Below are positions 31,759 through 44,149 of a DNA stretch of 64,000 bases, in pieces; within the stretch, counting starts at the first letter, position 1; each line of letters starts with the position of its first letter. The DNA comes from Strobilurus pachycystidiatus (Eukaryota > Basidiomycota > Agaricomycetes > Agaricales > Physalacriaceae). Both the position numbers and the translations under genes were made by a program. The stretch is taken from NCBI GenBank assembly GCA_019915135.1, contig JAHLMK010000017.1:1116001-1180000 (forward strand), read 5' to 3'. A model generated the notes under the pieces. That model searched no databases, was not told the DNA's origin, and was given only the letters and a program-made list of their open reading frames with translations.

Positions 31759-34692
31759 ATGGAATTTCTATCGCAAACATACACAGCGTTGCGAGGGCCG
31801 ACGGGGGCGCCGCAGTCGGCGGCAGACACTATCGGCCGCCTCAGCGATAGGCTTTCGCCTTCCACTCTCCTCTCCGATAGACGCGCCTCAGTGCTAGCGC
31901 TCAAAGGGCTCGCAAGGGACTGGAAGCAGGAGGTCGGCGAGCGGGCGCTGACAGGGCTTCTGGAGGTCCTCTACAACGACGCCGAAGTCGACGCCGACAC
32001 TGGCAAGGCCGTGCTGGAGACGCTCAATCTACTGTGCGACGTCGAGGATACCCCCGAGCTTGGATACAAGCACAGTGATGCCGTGCTGGCCACGGAGCGC
32101 ACCGTACACTGCCTATTGACTCTGCTCGCCGACAACACCTTCTACGTGCGCTTTGCGACCCTCCAATATCTGTCAACGTTGCTGCAGAGCCGTCGCCAAG
32201 TCGTACAGGGCTATTTCCTGACGGCGTCGAGCGGGCCGACGAGCATAGTGGCGGTTCTGGAGGATCAGAGGGAGATCATACGAAATGGTGCGTGTTTGTC
32301 GAACGCGGACTTGGACGGAAGCTAATTCAGAACATGACACAGAGGCGATCAGCGTTGTTCAGGCCCTCGTCACTTCAAGTCCCGATATACAAAAGATTCT
32401 CGCATTCCAGGGCGTCTTTGAGAAGCTCTTCAACATCATCCGACAAGAAGGCGGCGTTGAAGGTGGCGCAGTCGCTCACGAAGCGCTTGCCTGCGTTGAT
32501 ACCCTGCTGCGCTTCAATTCGTCAAATCAGGTGCGCGATACCGATGCATTCTCTACTGGCTTCTGATGCTGTACAGAGTTACTTTCGGGAAACAGGCATT
32601 CCACCCGCTCTATGCACACTTCTCCAATTTCCACCCAACATCAGCTACCAGCAACCTCCTCCTCAAGACTTTGCCCTCCAATTCTGGGACGACCAGAAAC
32701 TCAGCAACGCGTCGTATGCCGTCGCCATCATTGGAATGCTTTTGGGATCCAAAGGGGGCAGTGTAAGCTCTTCCTCTCACATCCGTTGGCACGCATGAAT
32801 CGATATAGATCTAGGAACAAGAAACTGCAACCTTTACACGTTTTCTCGTGGAACTTGCGCTGGCATCCAACGCGCCTACTCCCCTCAAATCCCAGGCCTT
32901 ACATCTTCTGCCGCCCAATCTGACATTCCCGTTACCGGAGCTGGTGGTGACGCCCTATATGCCGGTTCCCGAGACAAATGGAGAAGAATGGGATCGCCTT
33001 GAGCCTGCTTCAGCCCTGGATGCTCTTGTCGAACTTGCGCTACACGGAGAGTACAACGGACTGCACGACGACAAGAAGTTGAAAGATGGCCTTGAGCTCA
33101 GAGCCGCGGCCGCTAGTGTCTTCGAGGTCTGTTCATTTGCCTCACATCCTAGAACTATCGACTAACGAAGCATAGAACTTTGTCAGGAACGACGAGGTCA
33201 AGGAGGCTATCGTCAAAGCCATGGTTCCAACCAATGGAGAGGAACCGCCATCACCAACGCCATTGTTACGCGCCCTTGCTTCCTCTCACAACTCCCCCTC
33301 CGCTGGCATTACAAGCACGCACCTTGCCTCAATCCTTTTCGCCCACCTTATTCGCTCTTCTCCCACATCCAAGACGACGGCCCGTTCGGTGATGCCTCGC
33401 CTTGGGCCCTCAGCAGAGTCAGCAGGTGGTGGGTTCTTTGTTCCCGCAGACGGCCCTCCACCGCCCGAACTGGAGACTCCTTCTGAAGACGAGGATGATC
33501 CACAGACCTTGCTACACATCATCAACGAGAATCTATCCTTGGCCTTTTTGTCTCGATCGCACGCGAACAACTCGGACAGGGAGTCGCGCGAGTGGGACCG
33601 TTTGATCGTGGGATACCTCACGCTACTGTCGCAGTGGCTCTGGGACGACCCCGCGGCGGTGAGGGATTTCTTGAACGCTGGAGGCCTAGCAGTTGTAAGT
33701 CTCCCGATCTTATGCAGAGATAAGACTGACACCTGTCCAAGCTTGTGGAACCGATAAACCAGATGACCGACTCTGAGTCGGTGGTACCCTGCCTATGTGC
33801 ATTCCTTCTGGGCGTCTGTTATGAATACAATCGAGAGCCTGGGGAGATCACCAGGTAAGTTCTTGTTGGTGGGATGTCGTTGACTCGAGGTTGATTTTGG
33901 TATAGGCAGACTATACATTCTATTCTGCATCGTTTGGGGGTAGATGCGCTGGTTGGGTGTGTGTCACGTTTACGAGAAGACGAGAGGTTCAAGTCTGTCG
34001 GGCCGGATTCTGTTGTCTATCCCTACCCGCCTTCGGCGCATATTGCGCCTAATGGCGCTTCGGCGGCTGCGACATCGAAAGAGAGCGAAGGCGAGATATG
34101 GTTTGATTGGGCTTTCGTCGACTTTTGGAAGTCGAACTATTGTGAGCATTGTATCGTCGTGCAGCTGGCGTCTTCTGATTACCAGAGATAGACACGGTCC
34201 AGCGCGGGTTCTCGACTGAACCAGACCAGCTGTCCTCTTCGTCCGGTATGCTCCATCCACCTCATGACGGTGTGTTGGGATTGATATAACCGTATCTTGC
34301 AGTTCAAAGTGCCGAAACCATCATGCTCATCGCCTCGTTGAGGGAAGTGATACGGAAACAGTCAGACGAGATCACATCGCTGCAGACACAATTAAAGCAG
34401 GCCTCGAGCGGTACCGACGAGGTAATTATGCCCATCCCTCATCGAGACATCGTTCTGACCAACCTGTTAGGTGGCGGCTTTGAGGACCCAAGTTACTTCG
34501 CTAACGTCACAATTAGAGACGGCTGAAGAGAAATGCAAAGATGTGGAAAAGGAACAAGAGGACCTTCTTGTTCTCCTCGACGAAGTAAGTAGCAAGCGGA
34601 AACGAGACAAGGAGCGAATGAAGACAGCGGGACTAGATGTCTCGGAGGACGAAGCGGATGACGAGGACGACGAAGATGGAGAAGAAGAGTAG
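31759..34692 (+). CDS. USO1: General vesicular transport factor p115/Uso1 homologue
   Basis: Ten exons: 31759-32287, 32343-32530, 32577-32762, 32815-33126, 33176-33694, 33742-33854, 33906-34141, 34192-34245, 34303-34421 and 34471-34692. All phases agree, product 825 aa. The start MEFLSQTYTALRGPTG and the armadillo-like head (VLETLNLLCDVEDTPELGYK; NTFYVRFATLQYLSTLLQ) are characteristic of Uso1/p115. The middle ends with VGYLTLLSQWLWDDP and CAFLLGVCYEYNREPGEIT. The tail is a coiled coil (LREVIRKQSDEITSLQTQL) and an acidic C-terminus (EDEADDEDDEDGEEE). The protein tethers ER-derived vesicles at the Golgi. The coiled coil is short compared with yeast Uso1. The second acceptor near 34191 was chosen because the nearer AG creates a stop. 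Confidence 0.9.
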
Positions 34693-34806
34693 ATCTCCGT
34701 TTCACTGGACCATAATTACTTCCGTAAACCCGGACGATTTGGATGATCTCGCTGCTCTACTGTTATATGTGTCGTGCGTATCGTAAGATGAGCATCCAAA
34801 GAATGC

Positions 34807-37018
34807 TCAAGCTACCTCAACCTTTTCATGGCTACCACGATCGTCCGGTAACTTTCCCTGTTCTTGCAGTATTTGTCGGTTGTCGACGTCGTCGCCGAAG
34901 ACTTGACTCATCTCTTCCAGTGATTTGCCTTGTTGGAAGACATCAGTTTGGCGATCAAGCTTGTCGGGAAAACCCAAGTACCTTTGGTCTCCGGGAACAG
35001 GAGGATAATGACGATGAGGTCGAAGAAGTTCAAAGCTACGAAGAGCATGTAGAATTTCCATCCACTGTTCTGCATACCGATCGGAGAGACCTGGCCGATA
35101 AGCACGTTGAAAGCCCAGTTACAACACGTCGCCACAGCAGTTCCCATGGATCGGACAGAAGTCGGGAACACCTCAGATGCCAATACCCAACTGATGGGTC
35201 CAAAACTGAGGGAGAAGTTGATACTCGTCAAGAAGATCATCGCAATTCCAGCCCTAGGGCCACATGAGCGCTTGGTACATCCCTGATATGAGGTAATTCA
35301 CCTTTGGGCAGTACTATTGACGGGCCATGCGTCGGGGTCGTCTGCCGGAGTCGGGGGATTCGTGGCGAGGATTGCAGCGAGAATGGAAAATGTGGCGATA
35401 AAACTGGAGGCACCGAAGATGAGCGGCTTCTTACGGCCAACGCGATCGAGGATGAAGATGATGAAGCTGAGAGGCATGATTCAATTCAAAAGCTCACAAA
35501 CTGGATTGACGAGGAAACTCACAAGAGGTTAGCGATCGGTCCGACGGCGGCGTAGATACCTTGCACGAGTAGTTTCTGATGCCCCTCAATACCCAGGCTC
35601 TGATACATCTGCGGCCCAAAGTAGTTGAGGACTGCGAAATCGTGAGCGGGATGCACATCACTACCTCAAGGCCCAAACGCACCATTGATACCGGTGAACT
35701 GAGTGAAGATTTGCACGCAGCAGGCGACCATTGTGCGACGAATCATGGCGGGTGTAGCCCAGAGATCGCTGATCTGCGTGCTCTTCACAGCCTGCTCCGC
35801 CTTGATAGACTCGTACATCTCCGTAAATTCGGTATCAGCAAGGTCCTTCTCCTCTGGAGTTTCAGCACCGTGAAGTTTGTGAACAACTGCGCGAGCTTCG
35901 TCGTCACGGCCAACCTCGAGCAACCAACGCTAGAAAGCAATCAGTCGGCGATCTCGACAATTTTTGAGATAAAGTCGTACAGGACTATACGGAAGGAATT
36001 GGATTCCGACAAGGAGCAAGGCAGCAGGTACCATCTGTGATGCGTTGAGTGACTGACAGCGACATACATTCGAATATGCACACCTGTAAGGCCAAAGGCA
36101 GACGCCATGAACCGTCGCCTTTCATAAACTGACATCCATATCCAACCCAGTTTGCGACAATGACACCAATACCCAACATTTCTTGTGTCATACCGACCAA
36201 GAAGCCACGGATCTTTGGTGGTGCGATTTCGGTCTAGAAAACCGAATTAAAAGCGGTAGAGAGACAGTGAAACATTGACCTGCATTGTAGAGTGGTACAG
36301 TCATAGAGAGCTCTCTATTTAGAGTCATGAGACCTCGGTCAATTGAATGGTGCGGAATGCTTACCCGATGGCGAGACCACCAATGATACGGCCGACTATC
36401 AACGTGGCAACGTTGTTGGCCCCAGCTTGCATGGCACAACCCCAGAGAGCAAATATACATCCTAGCTAGCCTCGGAGTTAGTTGGAGTGCCCCAAACATG
36501 CGTTGTTACATACCTGGATACTTCGTTTACGACCATACTTATCGCAAACCCTGAAGATTTGGTTGCATCAGCCTCTCCTTTCCTCGGTGTAGTATTCATT
36601 TACCATCCAGCTAGCGCAGCTCCAAAGAAACATCCACCTAAGAATCTTCAAGATCAGTCAGGTTCTCCCTGAGTCGACTGTTCGACGCACCATTGAAAGT
36701 AGAAACAACGGCGCCTCTGAGATTTGCGTTGTCTCCAAACTTCTCGAGGTAACGATCCATTGTAATGACGGACGCAATGATACCACTGTTGAGTCGTCAG
36801 TTGCGCCACATGCACAGAGACTGTCAAAAACAGTGCACCTGTCATATCTGAAGAGGAGAGCCAGATGTTAGAGCGTCGCCAAAGCGAAAATGTGATAGCC
36901 TTCACCCAAAGAGAAATGAACCTGTGTTCAATATCAGTCTTGTTCGAATGGGAGAACGGTCGGTCAACATACCGATGGACGAGAAAGTGGCGATGAAGAT
37001 GTTATAGAACAATCCCAT
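34807..37018 (-). CDS. MFS sugar transporter
   Basis: A many-exon gene read from MGLFYNIFIATFSSIG at 37018 to a stop at 34807. Sugar-porter motifs appear in order: FLFGYDSGIIASV (its YD codons lie in a 9-nt exon at 36839-36847), DKYGRKRSIQ, VGRIIGGLAIG, EIAPPKIRGFLVGMTQ, WLLEVGRDDEARAVV, FTQFTGIN, DRVGRKKPLIFG, WVLASEVFPTSVRSMGTA and PETKG. Twelve membrane helices are expected at the plasma membrane, importing hexose or a related sugar. One junction (36283-36234) only keeps frame if a GC-AG intron is accepted; otherwise there is a frameshift. It converges on USO1 with 114 bp between stops. Confidence 0.8.
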
Positions 37019-38613
37019 GTTGTACTGATGTTGCGCGGAAGGCCACGACGTATTCAGTCGAAAGCATCGCGGTCTTATAAGGATCGTGCTCATCAATGAA
37101 GACCTCGGAGTATCTACGGAGCAGGGGGCATGGGATCTCGGACAAATGACCCCCAGACTCAGTGGCGATAGTTTGCCGTAAGGTAGAGAAGACGCACCCT
37201 GAAGTTTCGTGAAAGAAGAAAGAAAACCCAGCATAAGGCCCTCTCGAACTTATTTGAGAACGACAGAAAGCTGCCAGAGACCTCGCCCGAACGGAACATG
37301 GACAGGACCTGCGGTTGATCCCCCCACGCTTTCGCCAACGAAAGGCTACCAGACTAAAGCCCTGAAGGAGCAAGAGACACGGGGAGCACCGGCGGAATCG
37401 GCGGACCGCTAAAGTGCTCAAAGTCCTGGTCAGTAGGTCAACCATTCGGGGCTCGTACACATGCATCTGGATTATGTTCTGTTTACGATACCTGTCGCCG
37501 GCAAGGCTCCTTGAGCGCTCGTCCCCACCTCGATCATGTAGAGTCATGGTCGTTTTGTTCCTGGGCATGGGCCATTATCTAGAGGTTCGTCTAAAATTTA
37601 TCTTCGAAGGCTTGCCGAGATCGAAGTAAAGAGGCAACACGCACCGTGGGAACCATCGATCACAGGAAGCACGACCCTTGAGTGGCGCAAAGGTCACTCA
37701 GGCTGGCTTACCTCTCGGACTGATAGCTTGATAGGGGCAAGACGATATCTACTGCTGCTCTAGGGACTGATTCTTGGTATAACCATGAGCCGGGGTCCGA
37801 GCCTGGCGCGATTACACGTTGTCACTGGCACGATGGACTGTCACTGGATAGAGAGATCAACGCGCTTGAGGCCACCTCCAATTTTAGCAAGGAGGCTTGA
37901 TTTGCATTCAGGGACTGAATGAGGTGAGTACTTCCTATTCCCTCATCGTGCAGTGTCTCTGCTGTGGTGCCCACGTTCCTGAACGTAACACCGAAACCGA
38001 AACCACGAGAAGCCGGCGGGCCGCCACAGTGACACCGATACAGAGTGCAGGCACCGCCGCACCGCGGACATAGCTAAGCTTATAACTGCTCCATATATTA
38101 GTGAGCAGCTGCAAGAAGGGAGTACCGGCTGAAGTGGTTCAGACGGACTCGGAACCTTCAGAAGTAATCCGATTTATGAGGGCTGAGCACTTTTGGCGAG
38201 ATACTAATCGATCATTGGACGTGTACTAATGAGCAGTAAGAATGTCTGATTCACAAAATGCTCATCCTTCCACTTCGGCCCCGAGGGTAACGAAGCCATC
38301 CCAAATGAAGCTTGTCAAGTTGGCGTCGGCGGACCCCAAAATCGGCGACCTCTTAGAAGTACTTAATTTGAGTTACTTGGTAGCAAAGCAAGACTGGGTG
38401 AAGCCTGTGATCTGAGCCGGTCGCTTTTGCTTGCTACTTTGACAAGCCAATGACAGAAGCCCGAGTCGACATGCACGGAGTGCAAGCTGCCGCAGAGTCT
38501 AAATTCAAAGGACACAATGAGATGGATTCATTGATGATAGTACCAGTGATAGCGCCCGTCAATAAGATGGTAGAAAATGCTGAGAGATGATGAAGTGTCA
38601 TGATAGCAAGATT
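37019..38613. other. Intergenic region
   Basis: About 1.6 kb without a supportable gene. ORFs near 37.0-37.6 kb show no family motif or splice continuation. It contains the promoter of the sugar transporter. Confidence 0.5.
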
Positions 38614-40488
38614 TCAGTGAGAGTCCCCGCCCGCAGCAATGTTCGCCTCAACCCAACTCGCCCACATCTCCAGGCGTGAGCGTTCGCAGCCAACGCGACT
38701 TGCAAACTGTACCAGACGCCAGACATCCTGGAAGTCGCTTGCCAGCCCAAGGCTGACGCGCACAACCCCGAGTTCCCGACCCATATGGCGCTGGAAGTCC
38801 TTCAGCGTAACCCCAGGATACAACTTTTGCATATCCTTCTGTATGCCGAGCAGGCTCGCAGCGCCACCGGGATTACACATACACCCCGTGCGAAGGGACA
38901 CGTTACATTGTGATGCGGAATATTCGATGAAGGAGTTGGGAATCATTTCACCTGCAGGCTTGAAAGGGGTCAATTAGAGTGTTATGGAAAGTGCTAGGGA
39001 AACAGAAGGGAAACGTACAGAGAGGAATATGAAAGATATTGTTGAGCCGGTATCGCTTTGTTCGCCGGGAGCTCTGAGGCGACGGGAGGGTACTCGCGAC
39101 AGGATCTTGACCACGGGTGCGCCGGTAGTGTCGTGTCGCAGTAAGGAGAGTGACGAGATTGTATAGGTCAATAATGTCGAAAGTCGTAGAGGGAGGAAGG
39201 GGAGGTAAGCGGACAGGAACCGTAGCCCATCGGTTATGGCCGGTAGCGTTAGATAGTTTATAGTGCCATCCTGTCCGTGGATGAGTAAGCAGGTGAAGGT
39301 AATGTATTAGCGGCCTACCTCGAACTGTTCATGAAGGTCTGGAGATCTCGTTACGATGATTCCAGGAACCTGGACGACGTCGACGGAGCCGCCAGAGAAC
39401 CATGGTCTCTTCAAGCACCTGAGGAAGGACTTTTTCACGACCAATGCGCCGATCCCAGTTGGATAACCGAACATTTTGTAAAAGGATACCGCCATCGCGT
39501 CCACAGGCGTCTCAGTCAAATCGATGACCGAGGTTGGGGCCAATGCCGCAGCATCCAAGAGTGTGTGGTATTCTAGTGAGGACGCGTACGCGAGCAGTGA
39601 GAGTGACGATTTGGAGTTGGTTATATTTGATTGCCCGGTTAGCGCAAAAAGACTCGGCGCCTCGGAAGTGTAGTGGCGGAGAATGTCCTAGAATTCATCA
39701 GGCGCTGTATCGTGCGAATGTATGCGCTACACACCTTCGCTGTGTTGACATTGATACCACCCTGAGGCAAGCACGGTATGTAAGCAACTTCTGCACCTTT
39801 ATTCAAGGCGAATTGGCGTATTCCATGTACAGAATTGTGGGAATCGGCGCTGAGAACATACGAGCTGCCTTCTTCGAAAGAAAACGACTCGCCGACGAGC
39901 TTGAGGGCGCCAGTCGCATTCTGGGTGAACACAACTGTATACTCGGAAGGAGCATGGAAGAAAGCCAGCACGGCGGCACGAGCTTCGTCGGCGTGTTTCA
40001 AGGATAATTTAGAGCTGTGATGAGTTAGACAGCTGCCTCAAACGAGCTAGAAACGATACACACCTGTTGCTAAATGAGTGGGTATTGCCCAGCACGCTTT
40101 TGTTTAGGAACTCGGTGTGTACGCGAACGAGAGTCTCTGGATAAATAGCGCCTCCCATATAGTCGACATAGGTTTCGCCCGAGGACTCCAAGCGGGCAAA
40201 ATCGCTTCGGCGGAGAGCGTCCAAAATCCATGTCATTCGGTACTCTGTACACCGAATGAAGTCAATGGCTTGGAGTTGAACCAGTGACGACATACCAGGA
40301 TAGGCATCAAGAAATCGTTGATATTCTGTGGCGCATTGGTCGGGGAAGAGATTGTGAGCAGATGATAGGTAAGCGCCCTGCTGTTGTTGGGGCTGGCGGT
40401 CGACGACATGGGACGGGTCGCGACGGCTGCGTTTCTCGTCGACGAGTTGCGCATCTGATCGCCTAGAAGTAAGTGTCTCTGTGCTCAT
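38614..40488 (-). CDS. Class-V aminotransferase / cysteine desulfurase-like protein (MOCOS N-terminal type)
   Basis: Five exons in phase from ATG 40488 to the stop at 38614, about 570 aa. The PLP fold is clear: VDYMGGAIYPETLVRVH, VVFTQNATGALKLVGESF, LSADSHNSVHGIR, TGQSNITNSKSSLSLL, LLDAAALAPTSVIDLTE and SFYKMFGYPTGIGALVV, where the Lys should bind PLP. The C-terminal block SLRTGCMCNPGGAA carries the Cys expected to receive persulfide, as in molybdenum-cofactor sulfurases. There is no MOSC domain in this gene. Other class-V activities remain possible. An in-frame ATG at 40587 would add 33 residues but lies beside a likely splice acceptor. Confidence 0.8.
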
Positions 40489-41609
40489 CCTGCTGCAGCC
40501 TGCGATTAGGCAGAATGAAGACGGTTTCTCAGAGAGAGGTTGCGTTCGTGTGTGGGTGTCGCAGAGGCGAGAGGGAGAGGAGCCCATGACAGTCGAAAAG
40601 GTGGTACTCTGTTGTGTGAAAAGTCAGGATTATAGACAAGAAAGAGGCACAGTTGATCCTAGGGACATTCGGGTTTCGCGAAGTAAAGGTCGGAGGCCAG
40701 GGGAGAAACACAGATTCCTCCTCGATCGTGGTGTGATCGGCTGTCCTCACGTGTGTAAACCATCGCGGCTTCCCCTCCCCCAAGCGCCCGATACAACACG
40801 GCAATCAAGGAAGCCCGATTCACGCCGGGCAGAAAATGGATAGGTACAAAGGCTCCATTATCAAGCAGGGCCATAAAGTCAGTCACCCGACATGTACGGC
40901 TGAGACAAACGGCCTATGTACCTTGCTTGAAGGCGCACCTCGCGATATCGATCGCGTTGCCCTCTTGCAGATCCCAGATTGACGGGCCCGAGGCAATCAG
41001 CGTTGGCGGCAAAGCCCGGTAGTTCTAACGAATTGCTGACCGCGAATAGAAGGGGAGACATCATGCATAGCGGCCGTCTATAAGCACAGCTTTGGGTTCG
41101 CCAGTAAGTGTGTGCAGAAGGAGATGCAGCACTACAAACGTCACGGTGAACTGCTTCTTGCGGAACACCACACTAGGTATTTCAGGGCTATGACGGGATA
41201 AGAATACGGTTCATCCCTACACTTTGGACACGCGGCGGGAACGACTCACCGTGAAGACTAAACCGAGAGAGTGTCTTGCCTAGACCAGGCAAGTCGAATG
41301 TATTTCTGGGCATAAGCATGCTGATATCCATAACATATGCGGCATGCCATATGTAGTTTTGACAATGATGATGGGGGAAGAGTCAGTTCTTACAGAAAAC
41401 CATTGTCGGCACCCATAACTTCGCCTTCGATGACCTCCGGCTGGCAACTGGGGATTGATGCAGGAAAGGTTGATCATCATTCAAGTCAATGAAAAAGAGG
41501 GTTGCAAAATGCGGATGACCTTGCCAAGCAAGCGCAAGCCTGAGCATAGCCTCCGATGTGTTTATTGAGAACGTATCACATATTGCTTCACGTCTAGATA
41601 CTCCTCTTT
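40489..41609. other. Intergenic region, possible unresolved small gene on the minus strand
   Basis: Minus-strand fragments such as LPGLGKTLSRFSLH (about 41.27 kb), VLHLLLHTLTGEPKAVLIDG (about 41.1 kb) and SIWDLQEGNAIDIARCAFKQ (about 40.93-40.99 kb) look coding, and plausible intron borders exist. I could not chain them without frame conflicts, so no CDS is called. Confidence 0.3.
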
Positions 41610-42723
41610 TCAGGCCATTACAATGAAGATCTCCCTCAATTTGACAAAATCGTCGTCCTTCAGACTAGTTTTAGACTTGAGGTAGCCCTCTGCATTGCCA
41701 TACTTTTCTCGAATCATCTTGATCGTGGCAATCATGCTCTCCGGCCTGAAAGCGAGTTAGCCAACCGAGAGTCTCAAATGAGGTTGGAGCTTGCCTAGAG
41801 GTACTCATAGCCATAGCCCCTTCAGGATTCTCAGCATAAACAGCTTGCTTCTTGAAGCGTTCGATCAAAATCGGCATGACGGGTGCCAGACCTTCAGTGG
41901 TCAGCGAATAATCTTTCGCAATATCCTCGTCAGCCACTCCAAGAATCTGACCACCAATTGCCTCAGTAGGAGCACTGGATCTTTGCAGCAACCATGCCTA
42001 CTTACCATGAGAAGTAAGGCGAAGAACACTCCCGTTCGGTCTTTGCCGGCTGCCGATGAATGCTCTTCAGTCACAGCCGAATTACGCAAGGAAAAGCAGG
42101 CGGCGTTCACCTGTACAATGTATGAGGCAAGTCTCGTGGGGCTTGTCGATAATGTGCCGAAAGATAATATCGAAAGAAGAGGCACCGATGGTCAGAATTT
42201 CGTCGTACAAGTTGACGAAGGTCTTTGAGAAGACGTCAGCATAGGTGTTTTGTTAGGCTAGCCACATGCTCGGTACGTCACGTCCACTAACCTCTAAGGT
42301 ATCGGTTTGAAAAGCTTTCAGTCTGAGGACATTCATATGAGCGTCCGAGAAACCTTGTCCAGGGCGGGATACTGACCGTGTAACCAACGCGAGAGGGTCG
42401 AATCCCTCCACGCTAGCAGGTACTGGGACGATGGTCGCCCCAGGTATATCGGGGGTAGCGCTCTTGTACGATTCAATTTCGATTGGAGCGCGAAGATCAA
42501 AGACCCATTTGATGCCAAGAGCCGCAAGCTGATCCTTTCCTTGACTGGTGACCTTGGAGAGCTCTCCAGAGCGAAAGATTGCATTCGGTTTCGTTACTGT
42601 TGACGGAACATGTGTGGGGTACCCTCCGATATGGCGAATGTTGATTACTCCCTCCACTTGAACGAAAGGGGGCTGAAGGAGAATATCGCTGGCATCAGAT
42701 GAAGAGGTGTCTGACTTTGACAT
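41610..42723 (-). CDS. Protein-tyrosine phosphatase (Y_phosphatase3 type)
   Basis: Exons run from 42723 (MSKSDTSSSDASDILL) through introns near 42286-42240, 42117-42059 and 42000-41950, and a GC-AG intron at 41794-41746, to a stop at 41610. The family opening GVINIRHIGGYPT and AIFRSGELSKVTSQGKDQL is present, then WVFDLRAPIEIESY. The catalytic loop is HCTAGKDRTG, split by an intron after HCT, with the nucleophilic Cys and Arg intact. Downstream are LGVADEDIAKDYSLT and AEGYLKSKTSL. The group dephosphorylates phosphotyrosine or phosphoinositide substrates; the substrate here is unknown. About 270 aa. Confidence 0.8.
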
Positions 42724-43412
42724 GATGGTAGGACGAAAACAGAAGCAACAATTCGAACGAAGATAATCTTGTCATTTTAGATGACTTCACGATGGAGGAT
42801 GGAGAAAATGGTGGGTCAAACCGGGCCGAAGCCGGACTTTGCCACACGCCACGCGACAAGTACAATTTCGGCCCCGCAAAACAACTTGAACTACTCCTTG
42901 AGGTTCAGACACCCTCAGACACCATACCTCTGGTCGGCTCACAAACTCTCGACTCTTCTTCAAGTCTTCCCATACGGCTACCTAGTGCAGGCTCTCAAGC
43001 TCATGTTTTCGTGACGTAAGTGCTTTGAACGGCAAGGTCCCTGCATGATGCATCGTGTACTCTCATACTGTCATTGCTGAGACTGCTGCGTGAGGATACA
43101 GTCGATCAATCCTTCGGTTCAATCTCCATACAAGCCTGAGTACTTGATACACGCGTAGGTTCTGCTTCATGGGACTCCGAGTCCAGGTTTCGGATATTGC
43201 TTGTTGATCACCATCCAGGTTTGGAGGCATGTCCAGTCTCGTGGCCGCGAGGCGTCTTAGGGCATGTCAGAATTTAACAAATGGCGCAAAGGGCTGTAAA
43301 TTTCGATCAGATCAGTAGTATGACCACAACAGTTGCCGAAATGTACCTCAGATACCTCGCGTTCTTCACCTGCTATTTAACAGCATCGCCATCGACAGAG
43401 TCGAAGAACACC
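42724..43412. other. Divergent promoter region
   Basis: Lies between the phosphatase (-) and the isochorismatase-like gene (+). The 75-codon ORFs at about 42.79-43.02 kb lack any signature. Confidence 0.45.
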
Positions 43413-44021
43413 ATGCACCACCATCGAGTGCTCTTATTACTCGACGTCCAAGTCGCTAGTCTCCTTCCCCCTCCTGATGGAATCCCTGCCTCTAGTACCA
43501 TCGGTCCCAATATCCTACGAGTCCTCGAACATGCTCGTCAGGCTAAACCCCCTCCTCTGATTATACACGTTCGGAATACAGGCGACTCGGGTGAGCCCGA
43601 CGAACCCAATGCGCCTGGCTGGCAACTCGAGTACCCCTCCCTGGCAGACGAGCATGTTATCGATAAGCGGAAAAATAACGCATTTATCGGGACGATCCTG
43701 GGCGACCTCATTCATCCGCGAGCAGAGATAGTCGTTATTGGACTGCATTCAGATTTCTCGCTGAGAGCTAGTATGTGCGCCTCGCAATGTTGGGTATTCT
43801 GCTAAGACGTGTTTTTAGCGTGCAGCGCTGCGCTTGATCGAGGGAACGAGGTGCTGCTTATTCACGGAGCCCACGGAACTTATGACCGCCTGGAAGTATT
43901 GTATGGAGGCGGCGTCACACCTGCGTCGACTATCGCCTCTGAGATTGAGGCTGAGCTTGAAGAAGCGGGCGTTCACATTCTTGAGATGAAGGACGTGCCA
44001 GAGCTCTTTCAAGATCGTTAG
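43413..44021 (+). CDS. Isochorismatase-like hydrolase with Ser at the nucleophile position
   Basis: Two exons, 43413-43770 and 43819-44021, give 186 aa. The fold is clear: VLLLLDVQVASLLPPPDG with the catalytic Asp, APGWQLEYPSLADE, VIDKRKNNAFIGT with the catalytic Lys, EIVVIGLHSDFSLRATCSAA and DRGNEVLLIHGAHGTYDR. In family members the loop reads S-x-x-C-V-R-A-(T/S); here it reads SDFSLRAT, so the nucleophilic Cys is Ser (codon 43758-43760). A Cys sits four residues later. It may be inactive or use another chemistry. The start at 43413 fits the family's usual short leader. Confidence 0.8.
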
Positions 44022-44149
44022 CGAGACAGCGTATGTTTCCTTCCTCCTTTTCCGTCTAGGCCAACACTGACTAATCAGGAGAGTCGACAGGATGCTTCAT
44101 ACTTTGTTAGTTACGCCACGTTCCGGATTGAAAATACGTTTGACTAGAT

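Noticed and set aside
34743..35267. 174-aa plus-strand ORF over the sugar transporter 3' end
   Set aside because: The minus strand encodes conserved sugar-porter sequence here (WVLASEVFPTSV, PETKG).
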